Shown: positions 7,787 through 16,595, counted from the first letter of the stretch. The stretch is 64,000 bases of DNA from Isochrysis galbana (GCA_018136815.1 CM030933.1:1054001-1118000); one strand, 5' to 3'. Program-made: numbers and translations. The notes: a model not told the origin generated them from the letters alone.

Positions 7787-9352
7787 TAATCCTAGGCGGG
7801 CATGCAAGAGGCGTCTTTCGGACGGGCAGCAATGTGGCTGACAGATTTCTTTCCCTATCTTGGACCCCCAATGTTCGAGCAATCTACACTTGAATGGCAT
7901 TGCAGACTGTGGGTGTGTAAATCCTACCCAGTGACCTTTCTTCCCTTCCGTTCACTTTGCATCCTCGCGTGCAGGTGCCCAGTCGCGGCATACCGCACTC
8001 GCCGCTTATTGCCTAATTCTAACTTGAGACAGCTTCATTCGCTTCCCTCATGGTGGCACTCTCGAGTGTGATGTCTCGCTGGACTCTCATCCGCATCTGC
8101 TATTCGCCTTAGCTTCTCGAGACTGTAATCTTCCACAAAAAGAGAGGACAAATGCTGTTTTCAGGCTAAACAAGAGGGACTTACTTGTCAGGGCCCTCGC
8201 GTTCGTGATGGCTGGCCTATTTTGTGAAGCAGCCGGGCGTAAAGTAGAACATGCGCGCATTGCGCTGCCCTTGCACACTTGTGTTGCTTAAAAACTTTAC
8301 AATGTTCTCACCGCACATGCGGCCATGGACCCAGTAAGTTCACGCAGCAAACTTTCTACACACCCAATCACCCGGAATTGCCCCCACCCCCCACCCCCCC
8401 CCAGCGCACAGGCAACTGAACTCCCCCCGTACACTACTAGGGGATAGAGGTGGAAGGCTTCGATATGGTCCGGTGTCTCCCCCCCCCCCCCCCCCTCCCC
8501 GGCAATCTTTCCCCCCTTTCCTCCTGCCTCTACCGGGCAGGCGGCGGCCTCGCTCCCGACTTATCGTGTAAATAGGCGCGGTACTTACTACTTACATAAG
8601 CGAAGCAGGCGTGAGCCATCAATAACGGATAGCGGGGCTATCGCACCCAGAGTTCCACTCAATGCGGATGCGATTTCAGGTGTTGAGTGAGTTTTGTTTT
8701 GGTTGGTTGAGTCCACCGTTGCCAACGAGGTCTCGAAGCTTCGTGCTCGCTCGACAAGGACATTCTTCATCTCGTCTTCGTTCGTTCCTTTGATTTATTG
8801 TCTCTGTCTCGTGCGTTTACTTTTAGTTTCGGCTTCTTTCTTTTGTTGGCATGGTGAGTGGTGTCCGGAAGAGTCTCGGTGTGTGGTGACGGCTCGCGCG
8901 GTGCGATGTCGCGCCCACCTCTCTCTCAATCAAGACTCCATTACCCTCTCTCTCTCACCCCTTTGAGGCTTGTCCTCATGAGTAGAGTCTGGCCGCCCTA
9001 TTCCACAGGGGCAAAGACACCCTCCTTGGTGCCCTTGCACGCCCTTGTGCGCTCATGTAGAGCACGCGTACACATGTGCAAGTCCACATACATTGCCCGT
9101 TTCGTTCCGAAAGTGTGTTGTACTCTTGTAGGTTGCTGTGATTGTGACCCGTAACGTTCTCCTACCTAGGGACGGACGTGCACCCCGAAAGAGACTTGTC
9201 TTTGAACCGCCCTGGGTTCAGCCCACTGAGTGTGCACGCTCTTTGGGGTAGTAGACAAGAGGGACACTTTCACTTTCTCTCCGTTACTTTGGTTGATTGT
9301 TCGCGTTTGGTCCGGGCTTGATCACCCCCCTCTCCTCTCCCTCTACCATGTG
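7787..9352. other. Intergenic region, T-rich segment and one repeat copy
   Basis: I see no gene. Positions 8690-8860 on the plus strand are T-rich and A-poor, comparable to the strand-biased stretch at 40700-40910. Positions 8940-8965 are a CTCTCTC tract. Confidence 0.4.
8298..8600 (+). repeat. Partial copy of the 751-bp retroposon family
   Basis: The copy contains TCTCACCGCACATGCGGCCA, TTCACGCAGCAAACTTTCTA, the GTACACTACTAGGGGATAGA block and CGACTTATCGTGTAAATAGG, in the same order as 18110-18370. It lacks the 3' half of the full copy. Confidence 0.75.
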
Positions 9353-9403
9353 TGAGGCGGCTTGCCTTCATTTGGTCTCCTTTCCCTCCGGTTTCTTCCA
9401 GTC

Positions 9404-9598
9404 TCACCCTACCATGAGCCCCCCCGCGAGCACCCCGAAGGAGAGGCCCAGGAGCACCACGTACGCGACGAGAACGGCGTCGCCTTGGCTCGGCATGAGG
9501 GCGCGCCCCGAGAGGGCCTCCTTCGACAAGGATTCATTGTGGTGACGTTGGTGAACATCTCGAGGAGACGAGGAGAAAAAATAAGTCGTTAGAGGTAG
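9404..9598 (-). CDS. Short hydrophobic element protein (single membrane segment)
   Basis: The minus frame ends in ALSGRALMPSQGDAVLVAY and then VVLLGLSFGVLAGGLMVG before a stop, which is one membrane segment of about 22 residues. The 1.1-kb element encodes almost the same tail (ALSGRALMPSQGDAVIVAY) on its minus strand at about 52880-53010. Conservation across two element copies is the main evidence that it is a real gene end. The start is uncertain: either the full 65-residue frame, or a short product from the internal Met at LMPSQG. Confidence 0.45.
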   Translation of the reverse strand, partial: LPLTTYFFSSSPRDVHQRHHNESLSKEALSGRALMPSQGDAVLVAYVVLLGLSFGVLAGGLMVG

Positions 9599-9702
9599 CA
9601 CTCCTCGTGTGATAGCTTGAACTTCTTTTCGATGTCGTAAAAGCTGTGGTACGGGTCAATGTACCCCTGCTTCTTTTCGAGCATGAGGTAATGCCTACCG
9701 GT
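9589..9702 (-). pseudogene. C-terminal remnant of the virus-like element protein
   Basis: The frame encodes KTGRHYLMLEKKQGY, DPYHSFYDIEKKFKLSHEEC and a stop. This is nearly identical to the C-terminal half of the protein at 53323-53706 (there LTHEEC). Upstream it runs into unrelated sequence at about 9703, so only the tail survives. Confidence 0.75.
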
Positions 9703-9826
9703 CTTAATAAAAAAATTTTCCAACTGGGAAGATGCGCACCTGCACTGAGCGTCGAGTGCAGTGCGGACTCGGTACTCGGTGGAAACACCAACACAACTGG
9801 CCCTCCGCTTCATCTTCGATAAAGTA

Positions 9827-9961
9827 ATGCTGACCGCCTTGTTGGTCACGCTTGGGGTAGTCGCCGCGCTCGTAGCGGTGGTCGTCTTTGTCATCAGGAC
9901 CGTGACCAAGCGATTATCCACAGCGAATGCAAACTCAGGAGACTCCCCCTCCCCCCCATGA
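9827..9961 (+). CDS. Small single-pass membrane protein (44 aa)
   Basis: The ATG at 9827 opens MLTALLVTLGVVAALVAVVV and then FVIRTVTKRLSTANANSGDS, ending PSPP. This is an N-terminal membrane helix with a basic, Ser/Asn/Pro-rich tail. The hydrophobic segment resembles that of the cysteine-rich protein at 10602 in using Ala/Val runs and being followed by basic residues. I do not recognise a family. It is supported by its place between other element genes. Confidence 0.4.
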   Translation: MLTALLVTLGVVAALVAVVVFVIRTVTKRLSTANANSGDSPSPP

Positions 9962-10075
9962 GGCAAGGGTCACGGGGGCGGCGGGGAGACGTGCGAGGCT
10001 ACCCATGTTTGAAAAAAAAAAAGAATATTTTTGGTGCCGGAGGCGGGGCAAGGGCCACGCCGCCGAGCGTCGTCG

Positions 10076-10483
10076 TCACAGGCTAACAACCATGTGCACC
10101 ACCGCTTCCTCGCCGAGCCACGGATGTCTCAAACGAAGCGAGGAGGCCTCAAGCCGACGGGGAACTCCACTCAGGGATACCCGGAAGCCCACGCGATCAT
10201 ACAACGAGACGGGCCCCGACTCGAGCAACGTCCACAACCACAGCCGCCGCATCCCTAGCTCACGAGCGACACGCATCGCTTCCCGTAGCAAAGTCCTCCC
10301 AACGCCTTGACCGCGCCAATCGGGGGCCACCCAAAAGTCGCACAGCTCGCCCGAGCGCCCACCCGACAGCGGGTTCACGCGCACCAAGCCCTTCGTCGAA
10401 GCGACCGCGAACGCTCCTTTCGCGGGGCGCGAGTAGGACGGTGGGATATCGTCGCTCCAGTGCGAAAAAGGCACCACATGCAT
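10076..10483 (-). CDS. GNAT-family N-acetyltransferase (element cargo)
   Basis: The 135-residue frame starts MHVVPFSHWSDDIPPSYS. The acetyl-CoA binding motif A is clear at about 68-90: ELCDFWVAPDWRGQGVGRTL contains the V-x-P-x-x-R-G-x-G-x-G core. Motif B follows with ARELGMRRLWLWT and ESGPVSLYDRVGFRV, the usual end of the fold. The protein is a minimal single-domain GNAT that would transfer an acetyl group from acetyl-CoA to an amine; the substrate cannot be told. It is transcribed towards the element's left end, divergent from the cysteine-rich gene 119 bp away. A degraded copy lies at 5636-5690. Confidence 0.8.
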   Translation of the reverse strand: MHVVPFSHWSDDIPPSYSRPAKGAFAVASTKGLVRVNPLSGGRSGELCDFWVAPDWRGQGVGRTLLREAMRVARELGMRRLWLWTLLESGPVSLYDRVGFRVSLSGVPRRLEASSLRLRHPWLGEEAVVHMVVSL

Positions 10484-10601
10484 ACCCTTCGCAGACCCAA
10501 GAGGCGCCTACCTGTCCTAGCCCGAATTTATACCAAGAAGGAGCGGTGCGAGGGGGACGGCCCGCATCGCGTTGTTTCGCACCAAACGTTGGACAAAAAA
10601 A

Positions 10602-10988
10602 ATGGACATACGGGTAAATATGCCGTCGAAACGACTTTTGATTGCCCTCGCGGTGGTCGTCGCCACCGTGGTCGCCGCCATCGTCGTCGCGTTGGTACTC
10701 ACGAAGAAGCAGCCAGACAAATGTAAGGATGTGGATGGAGAGTGTGCAAACGATAGAGACTGTTGTCACGATCTCGTGTGCTCCGACCAAAAGTGCCGTA
10801 CGCTCCCACCGTGTATCGAGAAAAGGGGGGGGTGCAGTTATGGCGACGAGTGCTGTGAAGGGCTTGAGTGCAATGACGATGGAGTGTGTGAGACGCCATG
10901 CCGCGAGCCAGGGTCGGTCTGCCAAAATAACTCGGAGTGCTGTGGTGAATACACGTGTCGTAGTGGTACCTGCAAATCTGATGACTGA
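10602..10988 (+). CDS. Cysteine-rich type II membrane protein with three disulfide modules (element cargo)
   Basis: I chose the ATG at 10602, after an A-rich run (GGACAAAAAAAATGG), giving 128 residues; M7 at 10620 is possible. A membrane helix covers about residues 10-31 (RLLIALAVVVATVVAAIVVA, followed by LVLTKK). Three cysteine modules follow, at about 37-60, 65-90 and 94-124. Each has the pattern C-x6-C-x4-5-CC-x4-C-x3-5-C (for example GECANDRDCCHDLVCSDQKC and GSVCQNNSECCGEYTCRSGT). This spacing is that of small knottin-like or dickkopf-like folds. I infer a secreted or surface-exposed ectodomain, possibly a virion or host-surface protein; no enzyme motif is present. A start inside an AT-rich spacer is consistent with viral gene layout. 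Confidence 0.7.
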   Translation: MDIRVNMPSKRLLIALAVVVATVVAAIVVALVLTKKQPDKCKDVDGECANDRDCCHDLVCSDQKCRTLPPCIEKRGGCSYGDECCEGLECNDDGVCETPCREPGSVCQNNSECCGEYTCRSGTCKSDD

Positions 10989-11006
10989 TTGGTTATCACT
11001 AGGGCC

Positions 11007-11107
11007 AGGTAGAAATATGCAGCATATGCAATTGCATATTTGGGTAGATTTGTCAGATCTGCATATGTCGACACATTTTCGCAGATTTCCTGCATATTTG
11101 GGTAGAA
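11007..11107. mobile_element. TATGCA-rich MITE nested in the 1.9-kb element
   Basis: The 101-bp sequence begins AGGTAGAAATATGCAGCATA and ends CTGCATATTTGGGTAGAA. It is nearly colinear with the reverse complement of 40471-40573 and related to 39458-39560. The ends share AAATATGCAG as an inverted repeat, and the CCAAATATGCA unit recurs internally. Confidence 0.7.
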
Positions 11108-11219
11108 CGCGGCCGGGACGTAGATCTCATGCCCTTTACGCACTTGGGAGTCCCACCCCCATGGTGGCCCCGCATCGCGTATTTGGAAACGAGGGGTACC
11201 AAATGAAGGCAAACGACCT

Positions 11220-11880
11220 TGGGAGTCGCTTCCAGTCGCACTCCAGGGCAGACAATCCCGCCCTCGTTCGCGCGCTACTCGACGCCGGAGGCGTATGATT
11301 GCGGGTTACCAGTGGACTCAATCATAGTGTTATGTTTACATACATTCGAGTGTTATTGTAAACGGACCATGGCTAAACTTTAGTTGTGTCCCATATTCGA
11401 CGGAACGCCACCTGTGCGAAGCTGGGCTGTTAGTTCGCGAGCGCAGCGGAAACCACACACCTGTTGGCCTCTCCATCGAGAGCACAGGGCATGCATGCGG
11501 CCTCCAGCGTAGCCACCAGGCCCCCCATGACAGCTGGAGGAGCCAGACAGCCGCGCGCGCTCGCGCCCACACCCATCCCCGCACCTGCCACCTTAAGCCT
11601 TGCACCACAACTCAGCGAATATCGAGTCAGGCAATGGGATAGGAGTGCGGTCGTGGGTCGGAGGGTAGCTAGAGGGTAGCGAGGCATGCAGGGTTGAGTC
11701 ACAGGAAAGGCTAAGGGCAAATGATGAGAGTGGGGCAAAGAGGAAGGCCAGCTCGCCAGCGCCTCGCTAGCGTTCCTACATGCCAATTGATGACGAATGC
11801 CCCAGCGCAAGCCACAACAACCATAACCACAAAGCGCAAAGCACACATATCTCGGCACGCTCATGCAGCATCAAAGCGCC
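11220..11880. other. Intergenic region with a possible ankyrin-repeat remnant
   Basis: Positions 11248-11298 (plus) read ADNPALVRALLDAGGV and a stop, which fits the second helix of an ankyrin repeat but is too short to call. The inverted pair TGTTTAC/GTAAAC lies near 11333-11365. The rest, to 11880, shows no gene. Confidence 0.35.
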
Positions 11881-12897
11881 TCAGAGCGTACTGCTCATCG
11901 AAATATCGCTGCCAAGATAAGGCCTCATTTCTATGTCGATAAGCCTGAGCTGAACTAGCAAGGCCTTGTCCACCCTTTGGCCACTGAAGATGGCCTTCTC
12001 AAGTGTGACTATCGTCTCGTGCACAGCCGTTGCAAAACGCTCACGTGTGATATGTGGGGCAGTTGCAAGCCTTCGCTGGAAAATTTCTGCACGAAGAAGC
12101 TGGTCGCGGGTCTGCAGCAGCGTCGAGAGAAGCGCCACCTCCGGACGCTCAGATTCGACTTGAAGACAAGCCCGCTGCACAACCAGTTCGAGGATGGTTA
12201 GCAGCTTCTGGTTGCCCTTGGCAATCTGTTCGTCAACCTCCCATTGCAAGTGAGAGAAGAAGGACGAGTCTAGCAGCCCCTGATCGACCATGTCCGCCAA
12301 GCAAGCATCCAGCTCGTCGGCCGAAGCATGTGCAGCATAGAGTAGCTGCTGGAGCCGGAATCGTCCCCGGGCGCGCTCCACTGCGTCGGCGCCCTCTCCC
12401 TCAGCCTCAGACAGCTTAGGAGTGAAGGCAGTTGCAACGTCTGCTGCCGTGCGCCGCCGAGGTTTCTTGATAGGATCAACAGTCTGGGCTGCTCTGACCT
12501 TGGCTGTCTCTTCTTCCTTGGTCCACCTCTCAAAGTCGGGTTCAAGGCGCTGCACGCCCTCGGCGATCTCCTCAGCAAAGTCGAGCACACTCATACGCAG
12601 CTGTTCGAGCCGCTGGCTCTCAGCCGCCTCGTCAGTACGCGATATTCTGCTCTCAATCGCATCCATAAACTCTATCTTGAGGATCGCCTCGATATCCTGC
12701 CCCATGCGGGCGAGAAGGGCCTCACTCGGCGTGCTGACGAGCTCGTCAATCAGGTCATCTGCGCTTGGCGTGGCGTCGCGCATCGCGAGTAGCGGTGGGT
12801 CGAGAGCGCGAGGCAACGAGCTGGGTCGCGCGTTGTGATGCACCCTGGCCGGGCCCACGACGAGCGTAAAGCAAAGGAAGACCGGATGAAGGAGCAT
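11881..12897 (-). CDS. Predicted organelle-targeted helical protein, possibly AT4G37920-like
   Basis: The 338-residue frame starts MLLHPVFLCFTLVVGPARVH, a hydrophobic leader followed by a basic, Ser/Pro-rich stretch to about 40. This fits a bipartite plastid presequence in an alga with a complex plastid. The mature part is helical and acidic. It includes EAILKIEFMDAIESRISR, RLQQLLYAAHASADELDACL, SFFSHLQWEVDEQIAKGNQK and LLTILELVVQRACLQVESER. The last two blocks resemble, from memory, the plant plastid protein AT4G37920 family (annotated endoribonuclease E-like); this needs a profile search. No catalytic motif is visible. It shares a 367-bp divergent intergenic region with the POT1-like gene. 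Confidence 0.6.
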   Translation of the reverse strand: MLLHPVFLCFTLVVGPARVHHNARPSSLPRALDPPLLAMRDATPSADDLIDELVSTPSEALLARMGQDIEAILKIEFMDAIESRISRTDEAAESQRLEQLRMSVLDFAEEIAEGVQRLEPDFERWTKEEETAKVRAAQTVDPIKKPRRRTAADVATAFTPKLSEAEGEGADAVERARGRFRLQQLLYAAHASADELDACLADMVDQGLLDSSFFSHLQWEVDEQIAKGNQKLLTILELVVQRACLQVESERPEVALLSTLLQTRDQLLRAEIFQRRLATAPHITRERFATAVHETIVTLEKAIFSGQRVDKALLVQLRLIDIEMRPYLGSDISMSSTL

Positions 12898-13264
12898 AAG
12901 CCCTGCACCACGCTGATCAGCAGCGGCACGTAAAAACCGATCGACGCTGCTCGCCAGCAGTTTACTCTAGAAGTAGAGTACTCTACTCTAGAAGAAGCTC
13001 TACCACAAGTAGAAAGGAGAAGTAAGTAGAGTAGAGCTCTAGGAGTACTCGATGATTTAGGATTAGGATTCACTTCTCGTCTATTTAACTTCTACTCTAA
13101 GAGTACTCTAAGAGAGTAGACTTCTAATCTGCTATAGTAGTGGATAGATATCAGAGACAGGACGCCTAGCTTCCCGCCACCCTCTCCCATTCCTGCTCTC
13201 GCTCCGTCTCTCTCTCACTTGGTGGGTCCTCAGCGCGCGCCACACGCGACGAGGCTCGTGAGTT
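12898..13264. promoter_or_regulatory. Divergent intergenic region packed with GTAGAGTAC motifs
   Basis: Between two divergent starts are many related words: AGAAGTAGAGTACTCTACTC and CTAGGAGTACTC on the left (12965-13050), then TTCTACTCTAAGAGTACTCT and AAGAGAGTAGACTTC on the right (13088-13122). They are self-complementary variants of GAGTACTC and TAGAAGTAG. A similar cluster lies upstream of the glycosyltransferase start (925-1000), and a weaker one lies near 50600. I infer a bidirectional promoter with repeated binding sites. Confidence 0.45.
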
Positions 13265-15754
13265 GTGATGATGCGCCGGCCGAGCACAGAGGGCGACGCA
13301 GTCGAGCCCGCGCTGCTGCCTACGATCGACCAGCTCACTGGCGTAGTTGTGCTGCGCTCCGCCCTCGCCCACCGCATCCCTCCGCCGAGCTACATCCTCT
13401 GCGAAGGCAACACACCTCTACCAGTGCTCACACTCACGTTAGAACGCTCGAAGGATCGGGAGGTCACACCCCCCGACCGCGCGGCCAGCACGTCGGGAGA
13501 ACCTGCGTGGCGTCGATGCCACCTGCTACTCTGGGGTTTGTGGGCTGACCGTTTGTCAGAGGTAACACGGGGCAGTGTCCTGACTGTTACAGGCGCAGAA
13601 ATCGAGCCTTCACTTGCTACCTCCTCCTCCTCTGAAAGTTGGCAACTGGCTCTACCACCTCGTGGGGCGAAAGAGCACGCTTGCGTGACAATAAGCCAGC
13701 AGCCCGGATCGATAGAAGGCTCGCGCATCTTGGTGACAGCGAGCGGAATCAAACATATATTAAGCAATACATCTCCAGGTGTCCCTATGGGGACCAAGCG
13801 GCCAAGGCCAAATTTGCCATCGGTGTATGAGTACGTGAGCGTCCGCCAGATGGGCGATCCTTTCTTCCGAGATACTTGCGCCGGAAAGGCGGCGGGTTCT
13901 GACCACGTTTTTGGCGTAGTCATCGAGTATCAGCTGCCTCGGCCCACCCGGAAGCAAGACATGCGCTCCGTCCTGCATCTAGCTGATGAATCGAGCGAGG
14001 CAAATGATCAGCATCTTGTCGTCACCTTCTTCAAGACGCATCCGCATGTTCCATGCATCGGCTCGGTGATCCGCCTGCATCGACTCAAGCGTTCCTCACC
14101 ATATGCCGGTGTGCCCCAAGCAATGGGCTCTACCGCAACTCAATGGGTGATTGGTGATGGAGCCAACAAGGACGCAAACAGGTCGAGCAAGAGTATCCAT
14201 TGGACGCGCGATGATTCCACGAGAGTGGCTCGATTGCAAGACTGGGCTCGGCAAAGGCTGAGCTCTGGACCCTTCAGCAAATTTCACGACCCGTCTCTTA
14301 CTCTTGCTGCGGCACGTGCGCACGCCCTTGCATTGTCGCCGGATGCTGCCTCGCCCACTGATGTCACAGTGGACCTCGTTGTTCAGCTGGCACCGTTCCC
14401 AGAGTCGGCGCCACTTGCTTCGGCGGCCCCGCAGCGCTATGGTGCGGGGAGCACTGCTCACGATGCCATTCTGCTTCCGATCGCATCATTTCGGGATCTA
14501 GGCTGCGGCACGACGGCTGAGAGCTTAAGCACGGTGCCAATGTTTGTGGTGCACAACCTTAGTCCGCATAGTGCAAAACTTTTGTTGTGGCACTTGAGGA
14601 GCACGCCGAACGAGATTGCTGTCGCTGGCCAATGTTCGCTTGATCCCAACAGTATACGCTTCACCGATCCACTGCCTAGCTCAATAGGATCGACAGCAAG
14701 CGGGCGACGCGCGAACTCAAAGCAAGATTCTACATGTCAGAACTTCGACACACGACGTGTGGACCGTGGCAGTGTGTGTGGGCTTTGGGTGAGATTGAGG
14801 AGCGTGCGATTGACATGGCATCTTGTGACCGGCATGTGCATTGTGTACACGGAAACGAGCACGGCTATGCATCTTCCGGATCACCATGCTGAAGTCACGA
14901 AGCTGACACTGTCGCAGCACCAGCCGATCGATCTCTCAAGTGCAACCCAGGTGGCCGCATGTCACGATATTGCCTCATCCGGTGCTGCCTCGGAACGAAA
15001 TTCCACGTTCTCGCCTTCTAATGCGCCCGATGGCATAAACCCCTCCGTGATCGAAGCCTGCCGTCAAGCCGCTCATCGAGGAGACCACCATGGCGCCTGC
15101 AATGAATGTAAAGTTGCGCATCAGTCTCATTATGTGGAGGCCGCCTGCCAGAGAGAGCCCAATGCTTCTAGTTTCATGGATAAGTTCGGAAGGCCGTCCT
15201 ATCTAGGACCGTCTGCTTATCGTTCAGATGGTGCCTCCACTTACCTCTGTCACACGACGGTGCTGCATACCCGCCTTCCTCTCCTTTCAGTTGTACAAGC
15301 GCAAGACATTAGCCCCACGGTATTACCACGAGCTTTCCGGCTACGAGCTAGGATTGTGCGGGCCCTGCCATCCGACCCTGTGCGTTGGACTACCACAAAA
15401 GCTGGCGACGCTGAAGGGTCGTTGATAAGTGGACCACAGTACCGATATCAGCTCGTTTTGCAACTATCCGATGAGCTAGTGCCATCCGCATTTATCGGTG
15501 CCATTCTTGAAGGCACGGAAGGCGACCGGTTCTTTTCGGGCCTGAAGGCATGCGATCTGCATGTAAGCAATGTGAGCCTCGGCGTTCTACAAAATCGGGT
15601 GAGAAGTTTGTGTGCGTCACCACCTTTGGATTTCGGCATAATGGCATATCTTCCTGAGCCTGAAGCAAGGTGGAGCCTTGAGTCACAGCGTCGTGCCATT
15701 GCATACCGCATTGTGGGCACAGAGATGCATGCATATTCAGCTGCGGCTGCTTAG
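13265..15754 (+). CDS. POT1-like telomere single-strand-binding protein
   Basis: The 829-residue frame starts MMMRRPSTEGDAVEP. The strongest block is about residues 187-330: YEYVSVRQ, HVFGVVIEYQLPRPTRKQD, VLHLADESSEANDQHLVVTF, then CIGSVIRLHRLKRSSPYAGV and the closing RLQDWARQRL. This matches the POT1/TEBP-alpha telomeric OB fold (GVV...P..T...D, DES, G..IRLHR). POT1 binds the G-rich 3' overhang, protects chromosome ends and controls telomerase. Residues 20-130 (LTGVVVLRSALAHRIPPPSY, then HLLLWGLWADRLSEVTRGSV) look like a further OB-type barrel ahead of it, which the usual proteins lack. The C-terminal third has a Cys/His patch (HHGACNECKVAHQSH) and may hold a degenerate third OB. No intron is needed. 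Confidence 0.75.
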   Translation: MMMRRPSTEGDAVEPALLPTIDQLTGVVVLRSALAHRIPPPSYILCEGNTPLPVLTLTLERSKDREVTPPDRAASTSGEPAWRRCHLLLWGLWADRLSEVTRGSVLTVTGAEIEPSLATSSSSESWQLALPPRGAKEHACVTISQQPGSIEGSRILVTASGIKHILSNTSPGVPMGTKRPRPNLPSVYEYVSVRQMGDPFFRDTCAGKAAGSDHVFGVVIEYQLPRPTRKQDMRSVLHLADESSEANDQHLVVTFFKTHPHVPCIGSVIRLHRLKRSSPYAGVPQAMGSTATQWVIGDGANKDANRSSKSIHWTRDDSTRVARLQDWARQRLSSGPFSKFHDPSLTLAAARAHALALSPDAASPTDVTVDLVVQLAPFPESAPLASAAPQRYGAGSTAHDAILLPIASFRDLGCGTTAESLSTVPMFVVHNLSPHSAKLLLWHLRSTPNEIAVAGQCSLDPNSIRFTDPLPSSIGSTASGRRANSKQDSTCQNFDTRRVDRGSVCGLWVRLRSVRLTWHLVTGMCIVYTETSTAMHLPDHHAEVTKLTLSQHQPIDLSSATQVAACHDIASSGAASERNSTFSPSNAPDGINPSVIEACRQAAHRGDHHGACNECKVAHQSHYVEAACQREPNASSFMDKFGRPSYLGPSAYRSDGASTYLCHTTVLHTRLPLLSVVQAQDISPTVLPRAFRLRARIVRALPSDPVRWTTTKAGDAEGSLISGPQYRYQLVLQLSDELVPSAFIGAILEGTEGDRFFSGLKACDLHVSNVSLGVLQNRVRSLCASPPLDFGIMAYLPEPEARWSLESQRRAIAYRIVGTEMHAYSAAAA

Positions 15755-16119
15755 AGCACGATGAGAACGGACGCACATGGGCACTCGTTCCCAATAAAAA
15801 AACAGTCTTGATGGTGGCACTCGTCCCCAATAGCACCTAATGCATTACTGATGCCACTTTCACTTCGCTTTCATAGCAGCTAGCTAGCGGGGCCTGTCGC
15901 AGCTAACAGCTAGGTGGCACTTACTTAGGACTTACTAGTTAGCCCCCTCCCCTTGCGACTGCGACTGTGCGTATGGCTGTAGCTTGCCTTAAACGCGAGG
16001 AGGAGAGGCGAGGGCCAGCTTTTGAGGTAAAACTATAGCTGATTTAGATTTGCCCCAGGCCCTCAGGTCACCTTGGGAGGCGAGCCGCTCTAGCTGCTAG
16101 CTATGTTAACCTTTCAATA

Positions 16120-16395
16120 TTCTCATTCTCACCGCACACGCGGCCGTGAATCCACTACTTTGTTTCACGCAGCAAACTTTCTATACCCCCCCTCCCCCCC
16201 CCCCCCCCCCCGCCATCTGGCGACTCCCCCGTGCACTAATTGGGGGGATAGGGGTGAAGGCTTCGATATGGTCCATGGTCCGGTGGCCCGCGCCCCCCCC
16301 CGGTGATCATTCCCTCCCTTCGACTAGTGTCTTCGGGTGGGCGGCGGCCTCGGTCCCGACTTATCCGGTAAACAGGTAGGGTTTCTTTGTTCCCG
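16120..16395 (+). repeat. Partial copy of the 751-bp retroposon family
   Basis: It contains TCTCACCGCACACGCGGCCG, TTTCACGCAGCAAACTTTCT, the GTGCACTAATTGGGGGATAG block, GGTCCGGTGGCCCGCGCC and CCGACTTATCCGGTAAACAG, colinear with 18110-18370. Long C runs have expanded at 16190-16211. Confidence 0.75.
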
Positions 16396-16396
16396 T

Positions 16397-16595
16397 GTCG
16401 TATTCCATACGATGACAGACTTTACTTATAACCTGTGGGTTATTTTAAGCCTTAAGGTCTCGTCGATTGGTGTTCCGCCTCTTCTCTTACTTTCTCTCGA
16501 TGTCATCAAATGTTCCATGACCGTCTTCTGTCTTCTCTCGTCTATCGGTTGTAGCTCCCCAGCGAGGTCTGCCCTCGTTAGGCGAGAAGCGTTCA
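16397..16595 (+). repeat. Dispersed repeat, inverted relative to 51150-51372
   Basis: The stretch from TCGTATTCCATACGATGACA through TTTTAAGCC, TCTCGTCG, TCGATGTCATCAAA and TATCGGTTGTAG matches the reverse complement of 51150-51372 at roughly four bases in five by eye. TCGTATTCCATACGA is itself palindromic. It may be the end of a larger retroelement. Confidence 0.65.

Larger units (their letters stand above)
9355..11219. mobile_element. 1.9-kb inverted-repeat element carrying GNAT and cysteine-rich membrane protein genes
   Basis: The left end is AGGCGGCTTGCCTTCATTTG (then GTCTCC). The right end is the complement of AGGTCGTTTGCCTTCATTTG (then GTACCC). A 2-bp direct repeat TG flanks it (9353-9354 and 11220-11221). 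The same two different end types and a 2-bp duplication (CA) bound the 1.1-kb copy at 52796-53933. Its cargo is a short hydrophobic ORF, a virus-like gene remnant, a 44-residue membrane protein, a GNAT acetyltransferase and a cysteine-rich membrane protein, with AT-rich spacers between genes. No transposase or integrase gene is present, so it must be moved by a factor encoded elsewhere. A TATGCA-rich MITE is nested inside. Confidence 0.75.

Noticed and set aside
13050-13075. Telomere-like TTTAGGATTAGGATT beside the POT1-like gene
   Set aside because: It is only two imperfect units and is explained by the local promoter-word composition.
13390-13923. 177-codon minus-strand frame
   Set aside because: It is antisense to the POT1-like gene and has no domain.
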